Shown here one piece after another: positions 48,087-56,912 of a stretch of 64,000 nt of DNA. Location of the stretch: NCBI RefSeq assembly GCF_015223055.1, contig NZ_JADFBX010000003.1, forward strand, positions 434,001 through 498,000, written 5' to 3'. The first letter of the stretch is position 1. Every line of letters starts with the position of its first letter. The notes beneath the pieces are model-generated. The model searched no databases and had not been told where the DNA came from. It was given only the letters and a program-made list of their open reading frames with translations. The position numbers and the translations under genes were made by a program. The stretch comes from Pedobacter sp. MC2016-24. Its GTDB lineage: Bacteria; Bacteroidota; Bacteroidia; Sphingobacteriales; Sphingobacteriaceae.

Positions 48087-49412
48087 ATGAAACAAAGATT
48101 TCTAAAATGTTTACCAGTGGCTGTAGCCGCTCTGTTTATTGGTGGTGCCGCTCAGGCTCAAGACGGGGGTGCCCGCGATCCGCAAAGCACCTGGTCTATC
48201 GGTTTGAATGCCGGCGTTCTTGCTCCGATCTCTCCTCTCGGTGGTAAGAATGACTTTTCTAACTACAAAAGCCAGTTGGGTTACGGCTTGTACATCAAGA
48301 AACAAATTACACCTTATTTCGCATTGCGTTTAGATGGAATGCGCGGTAAATTAAAAGGCGATAATTCTGAAGCTTACAAAAGTGGAGTACCAGGATCTGG
48401 ACCTGTTAGTGCCTTTGAAACAGATCTTTCTTATACAGGAAGTTTAAATGCAGTAGTGAACGTATTCAGCATGGATTTATTTCACAAAACCAGTGCAGTG
48501 ACGCTTTATGCTTCAGGTGGTGCCGGTTTAGCTGGTTACAAAGTACAAACTGCTGCTGGATCTGGTGCTTTGACTGATTATGCTGGTGGTAAAACAATCA
48601 GCGAACTGATCGTTCCTGTTGGCATGGGCTTTAAATTCAAACTTTCTGAGAAAGTGAATTTAGACTTAGGCTGGACGGTAACTTTTGTTGATGGTGATAA
48701 TCTGGACGGTACTTACAAAGGAACGAACAACGATAAATATAACTATGCTTACGGAGGTTTAGAATTTGCTTTAGGAAAAGGAAAACAATTGGCATTCTCT
48801 AATCCAATTGCTGTAACTTATGATGAAGCTGTTCAGGCTAAAGCAACTGCTAATGCATTAAAAGGTGATTTAGAAGCTGCTAAAGCTGATAATGCACGTT
48901 TAAGATCAGAAATGAATGACCTGTTGAAAGACAGCGATGGCGATGGTGTTGCTGATAAATTGGATAAATGTCCAGGTACACCAGCAGGAACTGTTGTTGA
49001 CGGTTCTGGTTGTCCTTTAAAAGTACCTGCTCCGGTAATTAAAGAGAAAGTAATTGTTACTGAATCTGACCGTAGAGTAGTTGCTGATGCCATTAAAAAC
49101 TTAGAATTTGATTTAGGTAAATCAACCATCCGCGCTAAATCTTATCCAACTTTAAATAAAGTTGCTGCTTTGTTGGTAGAAAAAGACTTTAGCTTGAAAT
49201 TAGCTGGTCATACTGACAATACAGGTTCTGCTGCTTTAAACATGAGATTGTCTAAAGAAAGAGCAGAATCGATCAAAGCTTATTTAGTTTCTCAAGGTGC
49301 TAACGCTTCAAGAATTGAAGCTACTGGTTACGGTATGAACCAACCAATTGCATCTAACAAAACTGCAGCTGGTCGTCAGCAAAACAGAAGGGTAGAGTTT
49401 ACACTTTACTAG
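48087..49412 (+). CDS. OmpA-family outer membrane protein
   Basis: A major outer-membrane/peptidoglycan-linking protein. Signal peptide MKQRFLKCLPVAVAALFIGGAAQAQ, then an eight-stranded-barrel-like region (about 30-245), a coiled segment with AKATANALKGDLEAAKADNARLRS, a thrombospondin type 3-like Ca-binding loop (DSDGDGVADKLDKCPGTPAG) and a C-terminal OmpA domain (LAGHTDNTGSAALNMRLS ... RQQNRRVEF). Start taken at ATG 48087; ATG 48075 is also in frame. It has its own promoter and terminator. Codon use looks like that of a well-expressed gene. Confidence 0.93.
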   Translation: MKQRFLKCLPVAVAALFIGGAAQAQDGGARDPQSTWSIGLNAGVLAPISPLGGKNDFSNYKSQLGYGLYIKKQITPYFALRLDGMRGKLKGDNSEAYKSGVPGSGPVSAFETDLSYTGSLNAVVNVFSMDLFHKTSAVTLYASGGAGLAGYKVQTAAGSGALTDYAGGKTISELIVPVGMGFKFKLSEKVNLDLGWTVTFVDGDNLDGTYKGTNNDKYNYAYGGLEFALGKGKQLAFSNPIAVTYDEAVQAKATANALKGDLEAAKADNARLRSEMNDLLKDSDGDGVADKLDKCPGTPAGTVVDGSGCPLKVPAPVIKEKVIVTESDRRVVADAIKNLEFDLGKSTIRAKSYPTLNKVAALLVEKDFSLKLAGHTDNTGSAALNMRLSKERAESIKAYLVSQGANASRIEATGYGMNQPIASNKTAAGRQQNRRVEFTLY

Positions 49413-49436
49413 TCTGATTATAAACCTTTTCAAGAA

Positions 49437-49468
49437 AGCTCCTCTAATTTTTAGAGGGGCTTTTTTTT
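49437..49468 (+). terminator. Terminator after the OmpA gene
   Basis: AGCTCCTCTA (49437-49446) pairs with TAGAGGGGCT (49452-49461, one wobble), then a run of eight T. Confidence 0.9.
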
Positions 49469-49489
49469 GTGATAATAATTTGCTTTTGC

Positions 49490-49534
49490 GCTTGCATTAT
49501 ACTTTTTAATTCGATAGCTTTGTTATGCAAGCAT
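49490..49534 (+). promoter_or_regulatory. Promoter and inverted-repeat operator of the MarR/fad operon
   Basis: TTG (49492-49494), 20-bp spacer, TAGCTTTG (49515-49522): a good Bacteroidetes promoter. It is bracketed by the inverted repeat GCTTGCAT (49490-49497) and ATGCAAGC (49525-49532). The right half is itself ATGC-AA-GCAT (49525-49534). The left half covers the -33 element and the right half lies just after the -7 box, so binding would block the promoter. Confidence 0.65.
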
Positions 49535-49542
49535 AGCAATTA

Positions 49543-50001
49543 ATGAAACAGCAGGAAACCATAGATTATTTTTTAAAGGTAGTTTGGCAGAACGTCTCCA
49601 ACACCTATAACCAGATTGCTTCGGGATTTGGAATCACACAGGCCATTGGTTATGTGTTGATCAATATTGACAAAGAAGGAACTGCTGTTTCGCAGCTGGC
49701 GGGTTTGCTCGGTGTAAAAGCCACGAGTTTGTCGAGAATGTTAAACAATATGGAGGAATCTGGGTTAATATATCGGGAAACTTCTGCAGGCGACAAGCGT
49801 TCTGTAAAAGTATTCCTGACTGATTTTGGTTATGAGAAACGACAGATGGCCAAAGGTGTGGTGATTTCTTTTAATGAGTACTTGAATCAGCACTTGAGTA
49901 GTACCGAAAAAAACAACTTGCTTGTAACCTTGCAGAAAGTGAATAAACTTACCTTATCATATAAAATTCCCGTTGAAAATGATGAACAAAAAAATAAATA
50001 A
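49543..50001 (+). CDS. MarR-family transcriptional regulator
   Basis: A 152-residue winged-helix dimer. Core pattern: QAIGYVLINIDKEGTAVSQLAGLLGVKATSLSRMLNNMEESGLIYRE (the recognition region), followed by the wing SAGDKRSVKVFLT. It is the first gene of the beta-oxidation operon; its end overlaps the fadN start region. The inverted repeat around its promoter makes autoregulation and control of the fad genes likely, with an acyl-CoA as the natural ligand; the ligand is inferred, not visible. Confidence 0.9.
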   Translation: MKQQETIDYFLKVVWQNVSNTYNQIASGFGITQAIGYVLINIDKEGTAVSQLAGLLGVKATSLSRMLNNMEESGLIYRETSAGDKRSVKVFLTDFGYEKRQMAKGVVISFNEYLNQHLSSTEKNNLLVTLQKVNKLTLSYKIPVENDEQKNK

Positions 50002-52342
50002 AGTAGCGGTATTGGGCTCCGGTATTATGGGCTCTCGTATTGCCTGTCACTTTGCTAATATTGGAGTAGAGGTACTTTTGCTCGATATTGTTGCTAAAGA
50101 AGGAGACCGCAACAGTATCGTGAATAATGCTTTACAGACAGCAGTTAAAACAAATCCTTCGCCCGTTTATTCTAAAAAGGTTCTGAGCAAAATTTCTACC
50201 GGGAATTTTGAAGATGACATGGCTAAGATTGGTGGTTACGATTGGATTATTGAAGTGGTGGTGGAAAACCTGGACATCAAGAAAAAGGTGTTTGAGCAAG
50301 TGGAGCAGTATCGTAAACCAGGAACTTTAATCACCTCTAATACTTCAGGCATTCCCATTCATTTAATGGCAGAAGGCCGTTCTGAAGATTTTAAGGCAAA
50401 TTTTTGCGGCACACACTTTTTTAATCCGCCACGCTACCTCAGGTTGTTGGAAATTATTCCAACACCGTATACTCAACCTGAGCTGGTTGACTTTCTAATG
50501 CATTACGGTGATAAGTTTTTAGGTAAAACTACGGTTTTATGTAAAGATACACCTGCATTTATTGCCAACAGGGTTGGTGTATATTCGATCATGGCCTTAT
50601 TGCATCTGGTACAAAAAATGGACCTGACGGTAGAGGAAGTCGATAAATTTACTGGTCCCGCATTGGGAAGGCCAAAGTCGGCCACTTTCCGTACTACGGA
50701 TGTCGTGGGGCTGGATACCATGATTAAAGTGTCGAAAGGACTTTATGACAATTGTCCGGACGATAAAGCACACGATTTGTTTAAACTTCCGGATTATGTA
50801 GAAAAAATGGAAGCCAACAAATGGCTGGGTGATAAAACCGGACAGGGTTTTTATAAAAAGACAAAAAATGCAGAAGGTAAAACTGAGATCTTAGCCTTAG
50901 ACCTGAAAACGCTGGAATACCGTCCGCAGGTGAAGGTAAAATCAGCTACGCTCGATTTAACCAAGCCAATTGAAAATGTGCGGGACCGGATGAAGGTTTT
51001 TGCTGCAGGAAAGGATAAAGCAGGTGAGTTGTTCAGGGCTTCTTTCTTCGGCTTATTTGAATATGTATCTGACCGGATTCCGGAAATTTCTGATGAACTA
51101 TACCGGATTGACGATGCAATGCGCGCCGGCTTTGGCTGGGATTTGGGGCCGTTTGAAGTTTGGGACGCCGTTGGTGTGGCCGAGGCTCTTGAGGGCATGA
51201 AGAAATATGGACATGAGGCTGCGGCCTGGGTTCATGAAATGCTGGCTGCAGGGCATACCGCTTTCTATAAAGTAGAAGATGGCGTTCGTAAATATTATGA
51301 TATTCCGACCAAAAGCTATAAGGCCATTCCTGGTGCGGATGCATTCATTATACTGGATAATTTAAGGGCCAATAAAGTACTTTGGAAAAACTCCGGAGCA
51401 TCTATTATAGATCTGGGTGATGGAATTATCAATGTGGAATTCCATTCAAAAATGAATACCATTGGTGGCGATACTTTACAGGCCATCAATAAAGCCATTG
51501 ATATGGCCGAAAAAGATTACAGAGGTGTCGTAATTGGTAATGACGGAGCAAATTTCTCGGCAGGAGCCAATGTGGGCATGATTTTCATGATGGCTGTGGA
51601 ACAGGAATGGGAAGAGCTGAATCTGGCTATCCGGATGTTCCAGAACACCTCGATGCGCATCCGTTATTCTTCTATTCCGGTGGTTGTAGCACCACATAAC
51701 CTGACGCTTGGTGGTGGTTGTGAATTTAGTTTACACGCAGACCATGTGCAGTTAAACGCAGAAACCTATATGGGATTGGTTGAGTTTGGTGTTGGGGTTA
51801 TTCCTGGCGGCGGCGGTACTAAAGAGTTTGCTTTACGTGCGTCGGATGAATATCATGAAGATCAGATTGTACAAAATGTATTGAAAGACCGTTTCCTCAC
51901 CATCGGTATGGCTAAGGTTTCAACTTCTGCGGTGGAGGCTTTTGAACTGGGGTACCTGCAAAAAGATAAATATTCGATCAGTATGAACAGGAGCCGGTTA
52001 ATTGCAGATGCCAAAGCTAAAGCAATTGAACTGGCAGATGCGGGTTATACGCAACCGGTTAGACGTAAAGATATCAAGGTATTGGGTAAACAAGGTCTGG
52101 GTATTGTTTATGCCGGTGCAAATACCATGTATTCGGGGCATTACATTTCTGAGCATGATAAGAAAATCTCGGAGAAACTGGGTTGGGTCATGTGTGGTGG
52201 GGACCTGTCTTCTCCCACAGAGGTTACCGAGCAGTATTTGCTTGACCTGGAAAGAGAAGCTTTCTTATCGCTATGTGGTGAGCGGAAAACATTAGAACGC
52301 ATTCAGAGTATAGTTACAAAAGGTAAACCGCTTAGAAACTAA
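49982..52342 (+). CDS. fadN: 3-hydroxyacyl-CoA dehydrogenase / enoyl-CoA hydratase (FadN type)
   Basis: Fused beta-oxidation enzyme. The N-terminus is the NAD-binding Rossmann domain (VAVLGSGIMGSRIA), then the HADH C-terminal domains (about 190-430), and the crotonase/enoyl-CoA hydratase domain lies at the C-terminus (about 470-700, with NFSAGANVGMIF and LGGGCEF). This domain order is the reverse of E. coli FadB/FadJ and matches Bacillus subtilis FadN (YusL); the length, about 787, is also the same. In-frame starts are TTG 49973, ATG 49979 and ATG 49982; MNKKINKVAV is used. It is followed by a thiolase and an acyl-CoA dehydrogenase. Confidence 0.93.
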   Translation: MNKKINKVAVLGSGIMGSRIACHFANIGVEVLLLDIVAKEGDRNSIVNNALQTAVKTNPSPVYSKKVLSKISTGNFEDDMAKIGGYDWIIEVVVENLDIKKKVFEQVEQYRKPGTLITSNTSGIPIHLMAEGRSEDFKANFCGTHFFNPPRYLRLLEIIPTPYTQPELVDFLMHYGDKFLGKTTVLCKDTPAFIANRVGVYSIMALLHLVQKMDLTVEEVDKFTGPALGRPKSATFRTTDVVGLDTMIKVSKGLYDNCPDDKAHDLFKLPDYVEKMEANKWLGDKTGQGFYKKTKNAEGKTEILALDLKTLEYRPQVKVKSATLDLTKPIENVRDRMKVFAAGKDKAGELFRASFFGLFEYVSDRIPEISDELYRIDDAMRAGFGWDLGPFEVWDAVGVAEALEGMKKYGHEAAAWVHEMLAAGHTAFYKVEDGVRKYYDIPTKSYKAIPGADAFIILDNLRANKVLWKNSGASIIDLGDGIINVEFHSKMNTIGGDTLQAINKAIDMAEKDYRGVVIGNDGANFSAGANVGMIFMMAVEQEWEELNLAIRMFQNTSMRIRYSSIPVVVAPHNLTLGGGCEFSLHADHVQLNAETYMGLVEFGVGVIPGGGGTKEFALRASDEYHEDQIVQNVLKDRFLTIGMAKVSTSAVEAFELGYLQKDKYSISMNRSRLIADAKAKAIELADAGYTQPVRRKDIKVLGKQGLGIVYAGANTMYSGHYISEHDKKISEKLGWVMCGGDLSSPTEVTEQYLLDLEREAFLSLCGERKTLERIQSIVTKGKPLRN

Positions 52343-52362
52343 GCTATTTAATAGATATAGAC

Positions 52363-53541
52363 ATGCAAGAAGCATATATTATAGCAGGATATCGTACTGC
52401 AGTGGGCAAGGCCCCTCGTGGTGTATTTCGTTTTACAAGAGCCGATGATTTGGCTGCTGAAGTAATCAGGGCCTTAGTAGCTTCGGTTCCTAACCTGGAT
52501 AAAGAACAGATTGACGACGTCATTGTAGGTAATGCTACACCTGAAGCAGAGCAAGGTTTGAATGTTGGCCGGATGATCTCTTTGATGGGCCTGGATACGG
52601 ACAAGGTTCCGGGTGTTACGGTGAACAGGTATTGTGCATCAGGACTGGAAACCATTGCCACCGCGGTGGCTAAAATTAAAAGTGGAATGGCCGACTGTAT
52701 CATTGCAGGTGGGGTGGAAGTGATGTCTGGTATGCCATTTGGCGGTTGGAAAGTTGTTCCAAATCCGGAAGTGGCTAAAAATAATCCCGACTGGTATTGG
52801 GGAATGGGCTTAACTGCCGAAGCCGTAGCCAAAGAATATAACGTAAGTCGCGAAGACCAGGATGAATTTTCTTATCAGTCGCACCAGAAAGCGGTAGAGG
52901 CAATTAAAAATGGACATTTGAAAGCAGGTGTACTGCCCATTACGGTAACAGAAAATTACCTGGACGCAGCTATGAAAAGAAAAACCCGCAGTTATGTGGT
53001 GGATACCGATGAAGGGCCCAGAGCGGATACTTCGATAGAAAAGCTGGCGAAGTTAAAACCGGTTTTTGCTGCGGATGGTTGCATCACGGCAGGTAATTCT
53101 TCTCAGACTTCAGATGGTGCTGCATTTGTACTGGTTGTTTCGGAGAAAAAAATGAAAGAGCTGGGGGTTGATCCTATTGCGCGTTTGGTGAGTTACGGTA
53201 TTGCCGGTGTACCACCGCGTATTATGGGAATCGGGCCGATTTATGCAATTCCCAAAGCCTTGAAACAGGCGGGTATGACCCTGGACCAGATTCAGTTGAT
53301 TGAATTGAATGAAGCTTTTGCTTCTCAATCGCTTGCTATTGTGCGGGAATTGGGGATCAACAAAGAAATATTAAATGTAAATGGTGGTGCCATTGCCTTG
53401 GGGCATCCCCTGGGTTGTACAGGTGCAAAATTAACGGTTCAGTTATTTAACGAATTAAAAAGAAGAGATCAGAAGTACGGAATGGTAACCATGTGCGTGG
53501 GTAGCGGACAAGGGGCAGCAGGGATTTTTGAAATGCTATAA
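52363..53541 (+). CDS. fadA: Acetyl-CoA acyltransferase (thiolase)
   Basis: Type I thiolase that carries out the last, thiolytic step of beta-oxidation. Active-site cysteine C91 in NRYCASG, the GHPLGCTGA histidine motif and the C-terminal CVGSGQGAA cysteine are intact. At 392 residues it matches B. subtilis FadA (YusK). It lies 20 bp after fadN and its stop is 5 bp before the fadE start. Confidence 0.94.
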   Translation: MQEAYIIAGYRTAVGKAPRGVFRFTRADDLAAEVIRALVASVPNLDKEQIDDVIVGNATPEAEQGLNVGRMISLMGLDTDKVPGVTVNRYCASGLETIATAVAKIKSGMADCIIAGGVEVMSGMPFGGWKVVPNPEVAKNNPDWYWGMGLTAEAVAKEYNVSREDQDEFSYQSHQKAVEAIKNGHLKAGVLPITVTENYLDAAMKRKTRSYVVDTDEGPRADTSIEKLAKLKPVFAADGCITAGNSSQTSDGAAFVLVVSEKKMKELGVDPIARLVSYGIAGVPPRIMGIGPIYAIPKALKQAGMTLDQIQLIELNEAFASQSLAIVRELGINKEILNVNGGAIALGHPLGCTGAKLTVQLFNELKRRDQKYGMVTMCVGSGQGAAGIFEML

Positions 53542-53545
53542 TATT

Positions 53546-55336
53546 ATGGAAACTACAGACAAAAAAACGATTAAAGGTGGCGAGTTTTTAATAACTGAAA
53601 CCACTTATCAGGATGTATTTATCCCTGAAGAATTTGATGAAGAGCAGCAAATGATCGCTCAGACTTGTCGCGATTTTCTAGCTGCCGAGGTTTATCCGAA
53701 CCTTGACCGTATCGATACCCAGGAAGAAGGCCTGATGCCTTCATTAATGGATAAAGCAGGTGAACTGGGAATTTTAGGCGTTTCTATTCCTGAGGTTTAC
53801 GGTGGTTTTGGCAAGAACTTCAATACTTCCATGCTGGTGGCTGATGTGATCGGTGCGGGGCATTCATTTGCCGTTGCATTATCGGCGCATACAGGTATCG
53901 GAACCTTACCTATTTTATATTATGGTAATGAGGAGCAGAAAGCCAAATATATCCCTAAGTTAGGAACGGGTGAATGGAAAGCAGCCTATTGCTTAACTGA
54001 ACCAAATTCCGGATCGGACGCGAATTCTGGAAAAACCAAGGCAAAACTTGCTGAAGATGGTAAACATTACCTGATCAATGGTCAGAAAATGTGGATTACC
54101 AATGGTGGTTTTGCAGATGTATTCATAGTATTTGCCAAAATTGATGATGATGCAAACCTGACTGCATTTATAGTAGAACGTGAGTTTGGCGGAATTACTA
54201 TGAATCCTGAAGAACATAAGATGGGTATCAAGGGTTCTTCAACCAGACAGGTGTTCTTTAACGACTGTCCGGTGCCGGTAGAAAATATGTTGTCTGAGCG
54301 TCAGAATGGATTTAAGATCGCGGTAAATATCCTGAATATTGGCCGGATTAAATTAGCAGCGGCAGCTATTGGTGCCTCTAAATCTGTCATTGATACCGCG
54401 GTAAATTACTCCAATGAGCGGATTCAGTTTGACAGACAGATTTCAAAATATGGAGCAATCCGCTACAAGCTGGCTGAAATGGCCACTAAAGTGTATGCTG
54501 TAGAGTCTGCAAATTACAGGGCTGGTCAGAATATTGATGATGCTTACGATGCATTGGTTGCCGGTGGAATGGATGCGAGTAAAGCGAAGTTAAAATCGAC
54601 AGAGCAGTTTGCTGTGGAATGTGCCATACTGAAAGTATGGGGATCCGAGGCATTGGATTATGTGGTGGATGAAGGTGTTCAGATTTATGGTGGGATGGGC
54701 TTTTCGGCAGAAGCGCCGATGGACAGGGCCTACCGTGACGCCAGGATCAACCGGATTTTTGAAGGTACCAACGAGATTAACCGTTTGCTTACGGTAGATA
54801 TGATGTTGAAACGCGCGATGAAAGGTGAACTTGATTTGATGACGCCTGCAACTGCCGTAGCTGCTGAGCTGATGTCCATTCCTGATTTCGGTGAGGAGGA
54901 TACCACTTTGTTTGCAGCAGAGAAAAAGATCATTCAAAATTTGAAAAAAGCGACTTTAATGGTGGCTGGTGCAGCGGTACAAAAGCTGATGATGAGCCTA
55001 TCTAAAGAGCAGGAGATTTTGATGAATATTGCCGATATGGCCAGTTATGTATATGTAGCAGAATCGGCTATGCTGAGAACCGAGAAATTGGTGAATCTGC
55101 GCGGTGAGGCAGCCTGCGAAGGTCAGCTGAATATGATGCGCATTTATTTTGTAGAAGCTGTTGATGCGGTGCAAAAAGCCGGAAAAGAAGCTTTATGGGC
55201 TTTCGCTGAAGGTGATGAGCAACGGATGATGATGGTGGGCCTGAGAAGATTTACGAAAATGGAAGCATTTAACGTGAAGGAAGCCCGTCAAAAGGTAGCA
55301 CAGCAATTGATTGCTGCGAATAAATATTGTTATTAA
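53546..55336 (+). CDS. fadE: Acyl-CoA dehydrogenase
   Basis: FAD-dependent enzyme for the first oxidation step. ACAD signatures are AYCLTEPNSGSDANS (FAD/substrate side), MWITNGGFADVFIVFAKID and YGGMGFSAEAPMDRAYRDARINRIFEGTNEI (partly listed, catalytic region). The protein is about 597 residues, longer than a plain 380-residue ACAD because of a C-terminal helical extension, as in B. subtilis FadE (YusJ). ATG 53546 gives METTDKK; the upstream part of the frame overlaps fadA. It is the last gene before a terminator. Confidence 0.93.
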   Translation: METTDKKTIKGGEFLITETTYQDVFIPEEFDEEQQMIAQTCRDFLAAEVYPNLDRIDTQEEGLMPSLMDKAGELGILGVSIPEVYGGFGKNFNTSMLVADVIGAGHSFAVALSAHTGIGTLPILYYGNEEQKAKYIPKLGTGEWKAAYCLTEPNSGSDANSGKTKAKLAEDGKHYLINGQKMWITNGGFADVFIVFAKIDDDANLTAFIVEREFGGITMNPEEHKMGIKGSSTRQVFFNDCPVPVENMLSERQNGFKIAVNILNIGRIKLAAAAIGASKSVIDTAVNYSNERIQFDRQISKYGAIRYKLAEMATKVYAVESANYRAGQNIDDAYDALVAGGMDASKAKLKSTEQFAVECAILKVWGSEALDYVVDEGVQIYGGMGFSAEAPMDRAYRDARINRIFEGTNEINRLLTVDMMLKRAMKGELDLMTPATAVAAELMSIPDFGEEDTTLFAAEKKIIQNLKKATLMVAGAAVQKLMMSLSKEQEILMNIADMASYVYVAESAMLRTEKLVNLRGEAACEGQLNMMRIYFVEAVDAVQKAGKEALWAFAEGDEQRMMMVGLRRFTKMEAFNVKEARQKVAQQLIAANKYCY

Positions 55337-55360
55337 GACAACGATTCATAATTAAAACTG

Positions 55361-55391
55361 GGCGCCCGTAATTTGATTGCGGGCGTTTTTT
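55361..55391 (+). terminator. Terminator of the fad operon
   Basis: CGCCCG (55363-55368) pairs with CGGGCG (55380-55385), 11-base loop with further A-T pairing possible, then six T. Confidence 0.88.
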
Positions 55392-55427
55392 GTTTGGCTA
55401 CCTTTAATTGTTAAAATTGGTTAAAAA

Positions 55428-55458
55428 TTGTGCCATCGGCAATAAAAGACTATTTTTG
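55428..55458 (+). promoter_or_regulatory. Bacteroidetes-type promoter of the FKBP lipoprotein pair
   Basis: TTG (55428-55430), 20-bp spacer, TATTTTTG (55451-55458). Transcription would begin within a few bases of ATG 55465, so the message has almost no leader. Confidence 0.65.
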
Positions 55459-55464
55459 TGCATT

Positions 55465-55983
55465 ATGTTAAAATCCAGGATTTTGTTTGGGCTAATTTTG
55501 ATTGCAGCAGGGTATACTGCGTGCAAAAAAATGGAGCCTTATAACAGTCAGGCGCAACTGGAAATTGACGATGCCATTATCACAAAATATCTTGTGGATA
55601 GCAACTTGAAGGATAGTGGTTTTGTAAAAGACCCTTCTGGATTGTATTATAAGATCCAGAGAAGAGGGATCGATACCGGTATAATTACCGATACTACATT
55701 GATGTATGCAAATTACATGGTTAAGGTTTTAACTAAACCCGCTTATGATAAACGTTTGGACAGTGCCTTTACGTTTAGACTTACGGGTTATGTGGAAGGC
55801 ATAAGAATCGGAGCGAAAAAAATTAAAGTAGGTGGAAAAATACGCATGCTGATCCCATCGACCCTAGCTTACCAACAGCGGTACTTAAAAGGAGGAGCGA
55901 AGGATAGCATTCTTGTTCCCTCAAATTCAATATTAGATTATACATTAGAAATACTTTCTCTAAATATAAAACCACATGATTAA
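55465..55983 (+). CDS. FKBP-like lipoprotein, first of pair
   Basis: A lipoprotein of about 172 residues. Start ATG 55465 (MLKSRILFGLILIAAGYTACKK) places a lipobox cysteine (YTAC); a TTG-started frame from 55408 would begin upstream of the promoter. The C-terminal half has the FKBP-type pattern KVGGKIRMLIPSTLAYQQRY ... VPSNSILDYTLEILSL, but the N-terminal half is short, and the classical catalytic aromatic residues are incomplete, so isomerase activity is doubtful. It overlaps the next gene by 8 bp. Confidence 0.82.
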   Translation: MLKSRILFGLILIAAGYTACKKMEPYNSQAQLEIDDAIITKYLVDSNLKDSGFVKDPSGLYYKIQRRGIDTGIITDTTLMYANYMVKVLTKPAYDKRLDSAFTFRLTGYVEGIRIGAKKIKVGGKIRMLIPSTLAYQQRYLKGGAKDSILVPSNSILDYTLEILSLNIKPHD

Positions 55984-56911
55984 AAAGTTATCGTTATATA
56001 CTCTGGGCTTAGCCGGCTGCCTTGTTCTTTTCAATTCTTGTAAGAAAGAATATGAGTCTATAGGAGAATTGGATGTCAGGAATATTGACGCATATATTGC
56101 CAAAAACAACATTACCGGAAGAAAAGATACTTTAGGTTATGCTTATCAGATTACCAATCCTGCTACTGGTACAGTGGCTGGTAACCAGGATTCGATCTAC
56201 TACACTTATGAGTTTAAACATGCTTCGAATGCCACAATTTTTAAAAGTGCAGAGTATGTTTTTCCTGAAACTTTTTTAGGTTACAGTAGTTCAATTCCTA
56301 ATCCTTCAGCGCCTTTAGCACCAGCTTCTAACTTAAGTTTTCCTGCCATTAGATATACATTGGCGAAATTGAAAAAAGGTGGTTCTGCAGTGATTGTATT
56401 GCCTTCGAGCTCGGCATTCGGTAGAAATGGTTATGCCACACTTGGCATAGAATCCAATGAAATTATTGTGATTCAATTGAACAGGCTGACTTATAACAAC
56501 CAGGTTGAAATCGATAATTTCATGCTGAATAAGTTTGTTACTGCAAATACATTGAATGTGCAGACAAATCCAAACCGGGTACGTTATATCATTTCAGCAG
56601 AAGGAACAGATAAGGCGACATTAAAGTCGGATTCTTATGTTACGGTTAAATATACTGGCCGGTTATTGGATGGAACTGTATTCGACACCAGTACCGATGG
56701 AATCACGGGTTTTCTGGATCGTTATATTCCGGGTTGGTACGAAACACTTCCAGGCAAAGTGGGTGTAGGCGGTAAAATTCGCCTGTTAATTCCTTCTTAC
56801 CTTGCTTATGGAAAAGAAGGACGTAAAGATTCCAGTACAGGCGCTTATGTTATTCCACCAAACGCATGTCTGGACTTTGATATCGAGATTACAGCAATTG
56901 TAAATAAATAA
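55976..56911 (+). CDS. FKBP-type peptidyl-prolyl isomerase lipoprotein
   Basis: A 311-residue periplasmic lipoprotein; signal peptide ends in NSCKK (lipobox). It contains two FKBP-like halves: a degenerate first (LKKGGSAVIVLPSSSAFG, about 122-140) and a complete second (about 215-308, with VTVKYTGRLLDGTVFDTS, GVGGKIRLLIPSYLAYG and IPPNACLDFDIEI), which should be active. Such lipoproteins assist folding of exported proteins, GldI being a known example in gliding Bacteroidetes. The start overlaps the previous gene by 8 bp. It ends one base from the stop of the photolyase gene on the opposite strand. Confidence 0.88.
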   Translation: MIKKLSLYTLGLAGCLVLFNSCKKEYESIGELDVRNIDAYIAKNNITGRKDTLGYAYQITNPATGTVAGNQDSIYYTYEFKHASNATIFKSAEYVFPETFLGYSSSIPNPSAPLAPASNLSFPAIRYTLAKLKKGGSAVIVLPSSSAFGRNGYATLGIESNEIIVIQLNRLTYNNQVEIDNFMLNKFVTANTLNVQTNPNRVRYIISAEGTDKATLKSDSYVTVKYTGRLLDGTVFDTSTDGITGFLDRYIPGWYETLPGKVGVGGKIRLLIPSYLAYGKEGRKDSSTGAYVIPPNACLDFDIEITAIVNK

Positions 56912-56912
56912 T

